A stretch of DNA of 64,000 nucleotides from an uncultured Proteiniphilum sp. (GCA_927407015.1 CAKMJT010000024.1:1-64000), one strand, 5' to 3'. Positions 8,644-19,822 are shown, counted from the first letter of the stretch. Numbers and translations: made by a program. Notes: generated by a model from the letters alone, not told the origin.

Positions 8644-10158
8644 TTAGAGTTTTGTATATATAATGGCACTTTCCAGTTGTAGGGTTGCTTCGTCTACTGG
8701 ATTTAACCACTTCATGGAAACATTGTGTTTACCATCCGGTAAGTCATAGTTCCAGTACACTTCTTTTTTGCGGAGAATAAAGTTTACCGGAAGCTTCTGA
8801 AGTGATTTTTCCCCATCGATTGTGATTTCAATTTCTGCTACATAATTCTCAGGACATTTTTCAGTACCCTTGATGCGGCCGTCAAGCACAATCCCTACTC
8901 CTTCAAAGTCGTATGTATAAGGCTTATTTCTGAAATCAGTATAGTTCATATTATCCCTTAATGAAACTTTGAGTCCTTCAAAACATTTTTCATATTTAGT
9001 TGTCCGGGGTTGTTGTACTTTGATAACGACTTTATCATCCCCAACCTTTCCACCATTCCGTTCTATGACCTGTAATGTCTGATTGAAACTCATCTGGTAA
9101 GTTTTATTCAGCGATATATTAGTATATTTAAAATTGGTATTTTCTATCTGTCTCACATTGTTCAACCATTTATCAGGAATATTACTGTAACCTATCATTG
9201 TTCCCAGTATTCCCATAGCAGTTGCAGGGTTACAGTCAGAGTCATTACCGCATCTGGTTGATACTTCCAATGTTTTATCTATGTTCTTATTGCCATATAA
9301 TAAACCCATTACCACATATGCCGAGTTTACTTTTGCATCAATATTTACAGGGCGTTTCACACTTTTCGGACAGCCTACCTCATCCGACCACTCATCCTGA
9401 AACAGTTGCCATGTTACTTTCCAATCTTCATTTTCTTCACTCCATTTTATAACATCACTGATGCACTTGTGGTAGTCACTTTCTGCCGGAATAATTTTCA
9501 ATGCTTCTTTTACAACAAACTTTATATCATCTGAAATAAAGGCCAGGGAATACATCGCTGCCACATAAACGCCGCCATACCATCCATCTCCATAGCACAT
9601 TATATGTCCTATCTTGTCGCAAATCTCTGTGGAAGTATTAGGCATTCCCGGAGACATTAGTCCTGCAAAATCAGCTTCAATCTGAAAATCAATATCGTCG
9701 GCATGAGGATTGTTTTTCCAATGTCCGCTCTGAGGAGCAGGAATTCCGTTGATAATATTATAACGTGCAGCCTGATTAGCGTGCCATAATTTATAATCGG
9801 CATAAGCAAAGGCATTTGCAATGGAGTCTACTGACACATCAAGGCCATGTTTCTCAAACATTTCCACAAATGTGAGATCCATATAAACATCGTCATACAG
9901 TCCGGGATCATTATCGAACCACCATTGGCATTGCCCTTCTGTCCATTCTATTTCGATGCTGTCTGGAATAATCATGCCATTGAATTTAAATTCAGTTGGT
10001 CCGCCATATGTACATCCGAATGTTTGGCCTGCCCAGCCACCCTTAATTTTATCCATAAGTATCTCTTTGGAAATTGAGACTGTTTGTACCTGGTTACAAC
10101 CAGCCATACTGATTATAACAGCTGATATAATTATACTGTATATAATTATCTTTTTCAT
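8644..10158 (-). CDS. ADP-ribosylglycohydrolase-fold lipoprotein (RusGH-like)
   Basis: This 504-residue lipoprotein has a lipobox (SMAGC, Cys21). The ADP-ribosylglycohydrolase fold is recognisable from DKIKGGWAGQTFG near residue 37, the acidic metal motif YDDVYMDLT near 90 and the C-terminal CGNDSDCNPATAMG near 300, which supplies the second metal-binding Asp pair. About 150 further residues form a beta-rich tail. Members hydrolyse ADP-ribosyl or related ribosyl linkages. With the permease and ribokinase just upstream, it most likely releases ribose outside the cell, like the rusGH product of B. thetaiotaomicron (inferred). It is probably co-transcribed with the sulfatase. Confidence 0.85.
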   Translation of the reverse strand: MKKIIIYSIIISAVIISMAGCNQVQTVSISKEILMDKIKGGWAGQTFGCTYGGPTEFKFNGMIIPDSIEIEWTEGQCQWWFDNDPGLYDDVYMDLTFVEMFEKHGLDVSVDSIANAFAYADYKLWHANQAARYNIINGIPAPQSGHWKNNPHADDIDFQIEADFAGLMSPGMPNTSTEICDKIGHIMCYGDGWYGGVYVAAMYSLAFISDDIKFVVKEALKIIPAESDYHKCISDVIKWSEENEDWKVTWQLFQDEWSDEVGCPKSVKRPVNIDAKVNSAYVVMGLLYGNKNIDKTLEVSTRCGNDSDCNPATAMGILGTMIGYSNIPDKWLNNVRQIENTNFKYTNISLNKTYQMSFNQTLQVIERNGGKVGDDKVVIKVQQPRTTKYEKCFEGLKVSLRDNMNYTDFRNKPYTYDFEGVGIVLDGRIKGTEKCPENYVAEIEITIDGEKSLQKLPVNFILRKKEVYWNYDLPDGKHNVSMKWLNPVDEATLQLESAIIYTKL

Positions 10159-10184
10159 CCTGTTGATTTTTAATATTGATATAA

Positions 10185-11189
10185 TTAGCTTCCTGCTGCG
10201 ATTATCATACCCAAGCCGCAGATAAATAATATGAACATAGCTGCAAGCAATCTATTGACTTGCTTGCCTGCCCCTCTGAATTCTTTCCAGATAAATACAC
10301 CCCAAAGCGCGGCAACGAGAGTCGCTCCTTGCCCCAATCCATAAGAAATAGCTGCTCCTGCTTTACCTGCAGCTATCAGGTTGGATGCATTTCCCAGTCC
10401 CCATATTAGACCGCCTAATACGCCTACTAAGTGAATATGGAAAGAACCTTTAAAATACTCTTTATATGATACAGGTGCTCCTACAACAGGCCTTTTCATA
10501 GCAATGCTGTTGAATACAAAATTACTGATGAAAATACCTATAGCAAAAATAAACATGGCTGTATATGGTGTCATTTTACCAGCTTCGGGACGTGCGAAAT
10601 TTTCAAGATCCATAGAAACTGCAATAAACTTATAAAAGAACGACATAAGTAAACCTGCTGCCAACGACAGTAAAATACCTTTTGAAGATATTTTGGAACC
10701 GGAGTCGCCTGACATTTTCTTATAAGCCACACTGTTAGCTATAATAGCTATGATAACAAGCCCAACACCAATGAACAGAAATACAGGGTCTCCTTTGCTG
10801 GAACCGATATAATTTATAAGTACTCCAAGTACTAGTGCCAGCCCTATACCTACCGGAAAAGCAACTGACATTCCGGCTATTGATATAGCTGCCGAAAGCA
10901 AGATGTTGGCAGCATTAAATACAACACCTCCGCAGAAGGCGCTTCCAATATTACCCCAGTCAGCCTGTGATATATCAGTGAGAAAACTTCTGCCTTCACT
11001 GCCGAAGCTGCCAAGGGTAAAAGCCGAAATAATTGAGAAAAGTAAGATTCCTATAACATAGTCCCAGTAGAAAAGTTCGTACCGCCATGTTTTTCCTGCC
11101 AGTTTCTGGGTGTTTCCCCATGAACCCCAGCAGAGCATTGTCACAAAACAGAAAATGACTGCTATTGCATAACTATTGACTATAAACAT
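10185..11189 (-). CDS. DMT-superfamily sugar permease, RusT-like copy B
   Basis: This 334-residue permease is strongly similar along its whole length to the copy at 610-1620. The shared blocks are MLCWGSWGNTQKL, TWRYELFYWDYVIGILL and GIGLALVLGV. It has about ten membrane segments. It is intact even though the ribokinase immediately upstream has a stop codon. The order ribokinase then permease is the same in both copies, pointing to duplication of a two-gene module or of the whole locus. The predicted role is ribose uptake across the inner membrane. Confidence 0.8.
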   Translation of the reverse strand: MFIVNSYAIAVIFCFVTMLCWGSWGNTQKLAGKTWRYELFYWDYVIGILLFSIISAFTLGSFGSEGRSFLTDISQADWGNIGSAFCGGVVFNAANILLSAAISIAGMSVAFPVGIGLALVLGVLINYIGSSKGDPVFLFIGVGLVIIAIIANSVAYKKMSGDSGSKISSKGILLSLAAGLLMSFFYKFIAVSMDLENFARPEAGKMTPYTAMFIFAIGIFISNFVFNSIAMKRPVVGAPVSYKEYFKGSFHIHLVGVLGGLIWGLGNASNLIAAGKAGAAISYGLGQGATLVAALWGVFIWKEFRGAGKQVNRLLAAMFILFICGLGMIIAAGS

Positions 11190-11221
11190 AAGATATAGAT
11201 TTTAGATTTTGATAATTTTTT

Positions 11222-12136
11222 TCATAATATTGCATCGAGTTCTTTCCGGTATGGAATAGAAGACTGTGCCCCCATGCGGGTTACTGCTATTGAAGACGCT
11301 TTACAGGCAAATCTTGCAGCATCAACAACGTTCATACCTTCGGCAATTGCTACACACAAAGCCCCGTTGAATACATCTCCGGCAGCAGTAGTATCTATTG
11401 CCGTCACAATTTCGGCGGGTATATTATAATAGGTTTTCCCTTCTTTTATCAGTACTCCCAGTATTCCCAGCGTTATGATTACTCTATCTACGCCTTTTGC
11501 ACTTATAATATTCGCCGCTTTTTTTGCGCTTTTCCACCCTGTAACTTTTACCCCCGACAACATTTCTGCTTCTGTCTTGTTGGGAATAATAATATACAGG
11601 GAATTAAGAAGCTCATCGGGGAGAGGCCCTGCCGGGGCAGGATTAAGTATGACTTTTATATTATTCTTATTGGCGAGTTGCACTACAAAATTGATGGTCT
11701 CTACAGGTATCTCCATTTGCATGAGTATAATGCTTGCTTTTTCAATTATTGATTTTGCTTAAATAATATCTTTAGGAGATAGTGACGAGTTAGCACCGGA
11801 GGCTACGGCAATACAATTTTCACCTTTAGAATCGACCATAATGAGAGCAACTCCGGAGGGTTTTTTATTGTCAGAAAAGACATAGTTTGTACCGATTCCT
11901 TCATTTGCATACAACTCTACTGACTGTCTTCCAAAGAGGTCATTGCCTGTTTTGGTGATAAATATTATTTCTCCGCCAAGGCGTGATGCGGCTACCGCCT
12001 GATTTGCACCTTTACCTCCCGGATTCATAAAGAATGTTCCACCTAATATCGTTTCTCCAGGCTGAGGGATACGTTCTGATTTGATTACCATATCGGTATT
12101 AGAACTACCGATGATGACTATTTTTTTGTTGTTCAT
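11222..12136 (-). pseudogene. Ribokinase copy B interrupted by one in-frame stop
   Basis: Codons from ATG 12136 encode a ribokinase N-terminus (IVIIGSSNTDMV, GGKGANQAVAASRLGG). The frame meets TAA at 11759-11761 after SPKDII and then continues without any shift as AKSIIEKASIILMQMEIPVE down to a normal C-terminus with the catalytic motif TTAAGDVFNGAL. The combined length of about 304 codons equals that of the intact copy A. Only one base needs to change (for example CAA, GAA or AAA to TAA) to restore it. In the C-terminal motif TAAGD replaces the usual TGAGD, a second departure from consensus. The gene is probably inactive; a sequencing error is possible but would have to be a substitution. 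Confidence 0.85.
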
Positions 12137-12340
12137 AGATATGTGCTTAATAATTTATATAAGTAAAAAATATGGGTTTTATCTTAATATTGGCATTTTC
12201 GTTTCAGATAGATAATTTGTATCATTTAAGATTTAATTTTATCTGTTTTCAGTTCATGTTTTCATTCTTTTGTTTAATAATTAAGTTCATTGATTGTTTT
12301 TTAATTTTTGATTCCATCCATGAGAGAAAATCAAATACAT

Positions 12341-13819
12341 TCAGTAGTTCATATCTGCTTTGTTTTTTTTTATCGTTGTAATGTTTTTGGTATAACTATC
12401 CCACAAGGCAAGTCTCTTTTTCTGAGTTATAGGTAAGATGATATTGATAAATCGGATAAAGAGAGCTTCCATACTGTTTGGGTGGGAGTACTCCTTAATT
12501 TCTCTCATCAGGGAACGACTCTCTGATTTTATCAAATCAGTGTTTCCTGTTTCGTATAAGTAAATAAGGTTTACCATTCTTATTACCCTAAAAATGGAAA
12601 GATGGGCAAGTTTGTTACTGCTAAAAACAACCTGATTCAAAGATCTTCTGGCGGATTTCAAATCCTTATTCAGATAATTTATCAGGGAGTTATACAGAAT
12701 AATTTCAGCTTGACGGTTGATATTCAGTTGGGTAACTTTTTTTATAAGTTCTTCTTCATAGTTCCATTTGAGGGCGAGTGCTTCCTCATATCTCCCATGG
12801 TCGAGCAACGGATAAAGCTTATACAAGAACATGATGCATAAAGTTTCCAGCCTGAAGTTAGTGCAAATATATTCATTCAGCAGGATATCCAATTGCCTGA
12901 TAAAGTATTCCATTTCATCATATTTGCGTAATGAACGCAGGCTACTAAGCACACCTTCCAGAACATCGAGATAATAGATAGGTGGATTTGCCCACAGATG
13001 TTTGTTTTTCTCAAAAAGAGTGTTTAGTTCGATAAAAGATCGCAGCGCTTGGTTATTATCTCCAATGCCAATAAAATAATTAGCCTGGAATAGCAAGTGT
13101 TGTTTTGATATGGTGAAAATATTAGTATCCATCTTGTTTAAAATATTTAGCTCACTGAAAACAAGATCATCCAGATATTTGCGTTGGCCACGTGTAATCA
13201 CATTCGATTTACGGCTTATCCTGTAACGAAGTAATTCGTACAGCGATGAATGTTCCTGTATGTTGTGTATAGTCCTGTTTGCCTCCATCAGTTTGGTATG
13301 TTTGTGTAACAGGAGTTTCTCGGTCATATCTCCGAAATCAATGCTTATCAGCACATCGAGTTCCAGTCTTAAGGCTAGTGATAGGATATAATAATCTTCT
13401 GACAATTGAGCTGAATATTGTATCTTATGCAAATGAAGTAAACACTCATCATATAAAGATTTTTCATATAATATACGACATTTGAGAAGCCGTTCATATA
13501 AGATAAAGTGGGCATCCTTATTCATCCGGAGATTCAGAAGAACATCTGTTATTACCTTGTAGAGGTATTTTATGGCAGTATCGAAAGAGGCAGCGGGGCG
13601 CAGTCTATTAAACTCGCTGCGAAGATTATCTTTGTCTGTTACTCCCTGACAAATCAGATCGAACAGCACTATATAATCCTTTTCTCCCGTACTATGACGG
13701 GCGTACATTTTTATGCTCTTCTTCTCGCCTTTATTCAGAGAATATACGAGATTTATCACAATATCGGTTTTTGCCATATCTTTTGAATGATTTGCTTTTA
13801 CAATACTTTTTACCGACAT
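12341..13819 (-). CDS. Unrecognised 492-residue helical (TPR-like) protein; candidate locus regulator
   Basis: I do not recognise a named family. The protein has no signal peptide or membrane segment and is predicted almost entirely helical, with repeated patterns such as YDECLLHLHKI, RYEEALALKWNYEEELI and LKSARRSLNQVV that suggest TPR-like repeats. The N-terminal part (MAKTDIVINLVYSLNKGEKKS) could start at the second Met. It sits between the SusC/SusD/DUF3823 genes and the ribokinase gene on the same strand, with about 70-200 nt gaps on each side. A cytoplasmic helical repeat protein in that place could be a sensor or regulator of the locus, but no DNA-binding motif is visible. Confidence 0.6.
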   Translation of the reverse strand: MSVKSIVKANHSKDMAKTDIVINLVYSLNKGEKKSIKMYARHSTGEKDYIVLFDLICQGVTDKDNLRSEFNRLRPAASFDTAIKYLYKVITDVLLNLRMNKDAHFILYERLLKCRILYEKSLYDECLLHLHKIQYSAQLSEDYYILSLALRLELDVLISIDFGDMTEKLLLHKHTKLMEANRTIHNIQEHSSLYELLRYRISRKSNVITRGQRKYLDDLVFSELNILNKMDTNIFTISKQHLLFQANYFIGIGDNNQALRSFIELNTLFEKNKHLWANPPIYYLDVLEGVLSSLRSLRKYDEMEYFIRQLDILLNEYICTNFRLETLCIMFLYKLYPLLDHGRYEEALALKWNYEEELIKKVTQLNINRQAEIILYNSLINYLNKDLKSARRSLNQVVFSSNKLAHLSIFRVIRMVNLIYLYETGNTDLIKSESRSLMREIKEYSHPNSMEALFIRFINIILPITQKKRLALWDSYTKNITTIKKNKADMNY

Positions 13820-13890
13820 GAGTTATTAAAATACAGAAGGGTAATAAAGGATATACCCTTCTGCCGGAAGACTAATGTAATTTGGATTAA

Positions 13891-14613
13891 CTATGGCAAT
13901 TTTACGCTAACCACTTTTATATCAGTATAATTGTATTTTTTATTAGCATCATTAACCCGAACTCCGACCCTGACATAATAATCGCGGCTGAACCTCATAG
14001 CGGTTTTTGAGGTAATAGTCAGGGTCTGGCCTTCCATGGCGTTTGTTGCAGAAACGGCCGGATTAACCACCAGATTGTCAAAGTTATTGTTTCCTACATA
14101 TTGTGTTAACCCTATGAATAGCTGGTAATCAAGAAGATTAGGCATTTTCTGGTTAGATTCTGCCGGAGGCTGAATGCGTGTAAACTTGAATTTTGTTTCT
14201 ATTTTACCATCAGCAGTTGCATAGGGTGGAGTAACCCATTCTACTTTGAGATACGGTGTAACTTTAAAGTCTACGGTTACAAAACCTTTGATATCTACTG
14301 TTATAGTATCAGAAAGATTATAGAAAGGACCAAATGCCGGTATCATTTTATACTTAGCAGCAAATATCTTATTATTGATATAAGTACCATCCTGCATTAC
14401 ATTCAGATCAAACGGAGTAGGAGTTGTGAATCCTTCTTCGAACATTCGTATAACCATACCTGTACCTCCCTGTTCCAGTTGCATAGGATTGTTTTCATGA
14501 TCCAATATCTTTCCCGAAACAGTGGCATCGGGTGCGGAGTAGTTGTCCGTCTCACATGAACTGAGCGAGACCAGCAAAATCATTATACCGAGTGTGTATA
14601 TAAGCTTTTTCAT
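13891..14613 (-). CDS. DUF3823-type SusE-position outer-membrane lipoprotein
   Basis: From ATG 14613 the protein is about 240 residues with a lipobox (LVSLSSC). The following beta-rich region (APDATVSGKILDHENNPM, then PYLKVEWVTPPYATADGKIE) matches the DUF3823 lipoproteins found directly after SusD genes. They are surface glycan- or ligand-binding accessory proteins. I prefer this start over the upstream Met at 14664 because it begins the signal peptide MKKLIYTLGIMILL and avoids overlap with the SusD stop. It is 19 nt downstream of SusD and probably in the same transcript. Confidence 0.82.
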   Translation of the reverse strand: MKKLIYTLGIMILLVSLSSCETDNYSAPDATVSGKILDHENNPMQLEQGGTGMVIRMFEEGFTTPTPFDLNVMQDGTYINNKIFAAKYKMIPAFGPFYNLSDTITVDIKGFVTVDFKVTPYLKVEWVTPPYATADGKIETKFKFTRIQPPAESNQKMPNLLDYQLFIGLTQYVGNNNFDNLVVNPAVSATNAMEGQTLTITSKTAMRFSRDYYVRVGVRVNDANKKYNYTDIKVVSVKLP

Positions 14614-14632
14614 AGTTGTATTCAATATAAGA

Positions 14633-16657
14633 TTAATAATAAGGATTCTGTTTGATAAACTCATTAGAACTTATTTGCGATTCAGGAATCGGTTCATAGT
14701 AATTCTTTACATCTACAGTAAACTTGGTATTACGCTCATCAGTACGACAATCGAATATGTATTTGCCTTCATAGTAATATGTATCCTTCACATCTACAGT
14801 ACTGGCAAAAAGGAATGGACAGCAGATTCTCCATGTCCTGTTGTTTACTTCCTGATCGGCAGTCCTCCAGCGGAGCATATCCCACCATAACTTGTTTTCC
14901 ATAGCAAGCTCTTTACGACGCTCTATACGGATTATCTGTAACCCCCTGGTTGGTGCGAGTACATAACTGCCCTGCCCTTTACCTTTAGCAATAGGCTGAG
15001 AGTTGTTTAACTCTATTTTTGAAGCCAGCTTTACAGCTCCGGCACGATCCCTTATTGCATTTATACATTCGAAAGCATCTTGCTGTAAATCGACACCTGA
15101 TATGGAACCGCCGTTCTGAAATAATTCCATAGCTGCTTCAGCGCGGATTAAGAGTATTTCTGCATAACGCAGTTCTACCCAGCTTTGAGTAGATTTGTGT
15201 AAGGCAGTAAGCGATGGCGTTAAATCCGGTACAAGGAATTTACGTCCATGAAATCCGGTAACACTGGCATTGGCTGTTCCTCCAAGCGGACCGCATCTGC
15301 CAATAGGATTCAATTTTGTGCCGTCAGTCAAGATATATGGTGTCTGATTAGCTGTGTTTGTTGCTATAACAACATTATTCTTAAAATAAGCTGAAGTGGA
15401 ATATGCCGTTGTTGCGCCTTCACTAAGGAATTTATCAATAGGAATATCCGGGTCGATGTCTTCTTTGAGTATACCGCGTCTGAGGTCTACATAGGTGCCT
15501 TTAAATGCCATTCCGGGTAACAGCACTGTACCCCTTAGTCGAGGTTCTGCATTGGCAAAAGGTCCGGCCAAATTTGGATAAACAATGTATTGCCCATTTT
15601 CATCAATTGTTTTGAGTTCACCTTTCTCATTGAGTTCCAACCCGTCGAATAATTCTACAAAATCTAATGTGAAATTATACCTGTCGCCATAGGTACTAGT
15701 CATATGCGTAGGAGAGTTAACGGCGTCCCAGCTATGAACCGCATTCGGATAATAGTAACCTTTTGAGAAAATAGTCTCCGTACTGGCCTCATCCAGAAAA
15801 AGGTTTGCATAATTATCAGCTTGTTTGTTTTTGTCTCCGGTAACCCATCCGCTGCGATACAAGGAGTATTCATTTTCGATTGATTTGGCTGCTTCGAATG
15901 CTATTTTAAAATAATTGTTAGCTTCTTCTTTCGGAATACCACAAAGCATTATCCCATCTACAGTATATGGTGTCCCGTAACGGGCAATAGACCCGGCATG
16001 GAGGGCTACACGGGCCTTGAAGGCTGCTGCTACGTGTTTGTTTGCTCTTCCTTTATTTTCACTTCTAGCATTGAGGTTTTGAATAGCATAATCGAGGTCG
16101 TTCAAAATGAAATCAAAAGTAGCTTTTTCACTGCTTCTGGGTGTTTTTATCGTCTCCATACCTTCCGATAATCTTTGTATTTTATCTACCAAAGGAAGTC
16201 CACCATAACGTTTTGCTAATTCAAAATATGTAAATGCTCTTATAAAATGGGCTTCAGCACCCCATTGAATTACTTTTGGCTCACTCAACGTATTTTTATA
16301 GTTAGGGAGTTGTTCAATAAGATGATTTGCATAACGGATAACCTGATAACCATTACTCCAATATTCTCTTGCCGGATTTACAAATCCGTTTATTTCCCTG
16401 TTGGTATAGGTTCCAGTATTACAATCAGACATTTTTATGCAATTCCAGTGATTGAAACCATCACTGGCAGGAACAATCCCAGATTTGAAATCTTCAACTG
16501 GCATACGGCTGTATAATGATGCCATATATGCTTTCATCCCACTCTCTGTAAAAATATCTTCGTCCTGAACTATATTTATCGGTAATATGTCCAAATCGGT
16601 ACATGATCCGAGGCTCAGTGTTATTGTTATTATCAGAATATTTATTAGTCGTTTCAT
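14633..16657 (-). CDS. SusD/RagB-family surface lipoprotein (RusD-like)
   Basis: This 674-residue lipoprotein has a lipobox (LSLGSC, Cys19) followed by the typical SusD start (TDLDILPINIVQDEDIFT), TPR-like helices in the first half (EAHFIRAFTYFELAKRYGGL) and the C-terminal block RRKELAMENKLWWDMLRW. SusD proteins bind the ligand at the outer-membrane surface and lid the SusC channel. It is 12 nt downstream of the SusC gene. The reading frame is intact, unlike its SusC partner. The ligand is not readable from the sequence; context suggests nucleosides or ribosylated compounds. Confidence 0.93.
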   Translation of the reverse strand: MKRLINILIITITLSLGSCTDLDILPINIVQDEDIFTESGMKAYMASLYSRMPVEDFKSGIVPASDGFNHWNCIKMSDCNTGTYTNREINGFVNPAREYWSNGYQVIRYANHLIEQLPNYKNTLSEPKVIQWGAEAHFIRAFTYFELAKRYGGLPLVDKIQRLSEGMETIKTPRSSEKATFDFILNDLDYAIQNLNARSENKGRANKHVAAAFKARVALHAGSIARYGTPYTVDGIMLCGIPKEEANNYFKIAFEAAKSIENEYSLYRSGWVTGDKNKQADNYANLFLDEASTETIFSKGYYYPNAVHSWDAVNSPTHMTSTYGDRYNFTLDFVELFDGLELNEKGELKTIDENGQYIVYPNLAGPFANAEPRLRGTVLLPGMAFKGTYVDLRRGILKEDIDPDIPIDKFLSEGATTAYSTSAYFKNNVVIATNTANQTPYILTDGTKLNPIGRCGPLGGTANASVTGFHGRKFLVPDLTPSLTALHKSTQSWVELRYAEILLIRAEAAMELFQNGGSISGVDLQQDAFECINAIRDRAGAVKLASKIELNNSQPIAKGKGQGSYVLAPTRGLQIIRIERRKELAMENKLWWDMLRWRTADQEVNNRTWRICCPFLFASTVDVKDTYYYEGKYIFDCRTDERNTKFTVDVKNYYEPIPESQISSNEFIKQNPYY

Positions 16658-16669
16658 TTTCGTAATCTT

Positions 16670-19600
16670 TTAGAATGTTATATTAACTCCGAAACTATAT
16701 GTCTTATTTAGCGGATAGATATATCCATAAGTATCAGATGGATGTTCTGGGTCTACTCCTTTTAATCCCGTGAAGGTTAGTAGATTGTATCCGTTAAAGA
16801 ACACCCGCAGATTCTGAACCTTTGCGCGGCTTAATATTGATTTTGGAAGTGAATAACCCAGCTCGATGCTCTTTAGCCTCAAGTATGCCATATTTTGCAT
16901 GGCAAATTTTGAATTGCTTTTGGCAATAGTGCCAGTGTAAGCATAGTGTCCTTTAATCCATTCGTTTGATGGATCATAAGGGTCAGCCTTCGGATCAACT
17001 GGATGCCATCTGTCCATAAATTCTTTAACAGCATTTCCATCCCATAACAAAGGCTGGTCGAATTGTTCTCCCGGAGCTACATATGACATAGCCGCACCTT
17101 GTAAGAGTAAACTTAAATCTATTCCTTTATATCCGGCGCTAAGATTTAATCCGTAATATAGCAATGGGTTATTCTTATATATCAATCCACCTATGCCACT
17201 ATCTGTTGTGATACCCATCGGATGTATATCTTTCTCATCAATGATACCGTCTCCATTCCAATCTTCATAGATATAATCTCCGGGCAGAGTGCCATTGTTT
17301 ACATAGACAGGATATGTAGCAATTTCATCGTACGACTGATATTGTCCTTTATATCCATACCCCCACCAGATATCATTATATCTGTTAGATTTATTATTTC
17401 TCCAACGCAGATATGAACTTTGAGCTTCGGGTTCTTCTACATATATCATTTTTGTACGAGTAAAGGAAACGTTCCCAGAAATGTTATAATTTAAACTTCC
17501 TATTTTATTTCTATGTGCCAATGATAATTCTATACCTTTTGTCCTGTCACTGTTGAGATTTTCCTGTGGCATAGTAGACCCAAAGCTTCCGGGAATAGTC
17601 ACCAGCCTGTCTGCAAGCAGACCATCTCTGTTACGTAGGAATGCATCCAATGAACCGCTTAGTTGCCCGTTCCACAAATCCCAGTCGAGCCCTATATTGG
17701 TAGTTCTTACGGTAAACCACGTAATTGCCAGATTCGGAGCAGCCCTAAATCCAAGTGAAGAAATCCAATTGCCGTCAAATAGGTATCCATCTCCAAGTTG
17801 CTGCCCGCTACCAGTCATTTTATAAGGATAGTCGTAACCTGATACATACTGATATGATAATGCCCCATCGTCACCCATAAGTCCGTAAGACGCTCTGAAC
17901 TTTAAATTATCAATAAAGGCTAAAGATTTGGAGCCTTTTATAAAACTCTCTTCAGATATACGCCATCCAACAGAACCACCGGGGAAAAATCCCCATTGCT
18001 TGTTGGTCGGGAATTTTGACGAGCCATCGTAACGGTAGCTGAATTCGGCGAGATATTTTCCTGCATAATTGTAATTGAATTTACCAATATATCCTCTGTT
18101 CGCATTTTTCCATATGCTATTGATATCGCTATTGCCTTCTTGTCCAAGTGCAACCCCGGCAAATAGATATGGCATAGTTATACCCAGATTACGCTTTGCA
18201 TAAAATCCGTTGGAATCCCGTTTTGTTTGTTCAGCTAGGAGCAGTGCACTTACTGTATGGTCTTTAAAGAATGTATTGTTATAATTAATAGAGACTTGCC
18301 ACATATTCATATTATTGGCATCGTGCGCCTGTCTGAAGTTCTCAGGAGCATTAAATTGTCTTTCAATTTTATAGGTATCTGTTGCCTGATCGTATGAATA
18401 AAGGTTGTAAACTTTTACAAAGTTGGCTTCGTCTGTCGAATTATAGTCGAAACTGTATGTTCCCTTTGCATTCAGACCTTTGATAAACGGGATGTCATAA
18501 GATAAATCGAATGTACTCTGAAACCATTTACGTTCTGTTTCTGTGTATCCGCAATCTTTCGAATTGGTCATTGGTACTACACTGAAGTTTCCGCCAATGT
18601 TGTAATAATAGTCAGGATTATCATTGGCATATATTGGGTCATTAGGTTCGTGCCGCCACAATTGCTTAAATACATTCCAAGTATTGGAAGGCATATGTTT
18701 TTTGTCCATAATGCCATTTATCTTTGCTGAAAGCTTTAATCCTTTCATTATTTCGGTATTCACATTTACGCGGAGATTGTAGCGGTTGTAATTAAGATCA
18801 CCACTCTTCCAGAATCCTTCCTGATCTGCATATCCAAAATTGATGAAATAATCTATGTCATTCGATTTGTCACTGGCACTCAGGTTGTGTTGTGTCTGTG
18901 GGGCATTCCTAATGATAGCATCATACCAGTCAGTTTCAGTACGTGTACCATTCCTGAATTCTTCGAAATCTTGATCACTGTAATATAGTCTTGGATTAGC
19001 ATAATTATGCATGTATTTCTCGTTCATCAACGTAAAGCGGTCATATACACCCACAGGCTTAGCTAAATTTGCGGGCACTTGAATACCATAAGTAAAGTTA
19101 TACTCGATTTTGGCTTTTCCTTCCTGTCCTTTTTTTGTTGTTATCAGTACTACTCCGTTAGCGGCCCTTACTCCATAAACAGCTGCTGATGCATCTTTAA
19201 GGACAGATACACTTTCTATCTCGTTCGGATCCATCCTTGTGAAGTTTTCCCTAGGAACGCCATCAATAACAACTAGGGGAGTACCGAATCCACGAATATC
19301 GAACAGGTTTGAAAACTCACCGGGTTCTGAGGTTTTCTGGGAAATACGCAGTCTGGGTATTTTACCGGTAAGCATATTTTGAACATTAATGGATTTCGTT
19401 GTTCATATCTCCTTATTTGTAATTGCTGAAACAGCACCCGTTAGAGTTACTTTCTTCTGGGTCCCATATCCGACAACAACAATATCTTCGAGATTTTGGG
19501 TGTCTTCGGCCAGCTGTATTTTAAATTCTGTCCGATTGCCTACAACAATTTTCTGTGGTATATAACCCATGTAGGAAATAGTAATAGTAGCATTTGCCGG

Positions 19601-19822
19601 AACCTCAAGTTCAAAAAGACCTTCCAGTGAAGTAGAAGTACCCTTTGTTGTTCCTGCAATCATAACATTTGCTCCCACAATAGCTTCTCCTTGTGTATCA
19701 GTGACCAAGCCCTTAATTAGAGTTTGTGACAATGTGGGAACCACCATGATAAAACCGAACAGTAATATTATACCTAGTTTTAGCAGATGGTTTTGTTTTT
19801 CTGATTTTTCATGTTTTCTCAT
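16670..19822 (-). pseudogene. SusC/RagA TonB-dependent receptor gene split by one in-frame TGA
   Basis: The N-terminal part, from ATG 19822, has a signal peptide, a carboxypeptidase-like domain (TLIKGLVTDTQGEAIVGANV) and the TonB-box region DIVVVGYGTQKK. After NKEI the frame hits TGA at 19403-19405, then continues in the same frame as TTKSINVQNMLTGKIPRLRI into a plug domain (DIRGFGTPLVVIDGVP, DASAAVYGVRAANGVVLITT) and a complete 22-strand barrel ending YSFGVNITF. Together there are about 1050 codons, normal for SusC. A single substitution would repair it. If real, the outer-membrane transport channel of this locus is lost while SusD remains. A sequencing error is the alternative. Confidence 0.87.
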
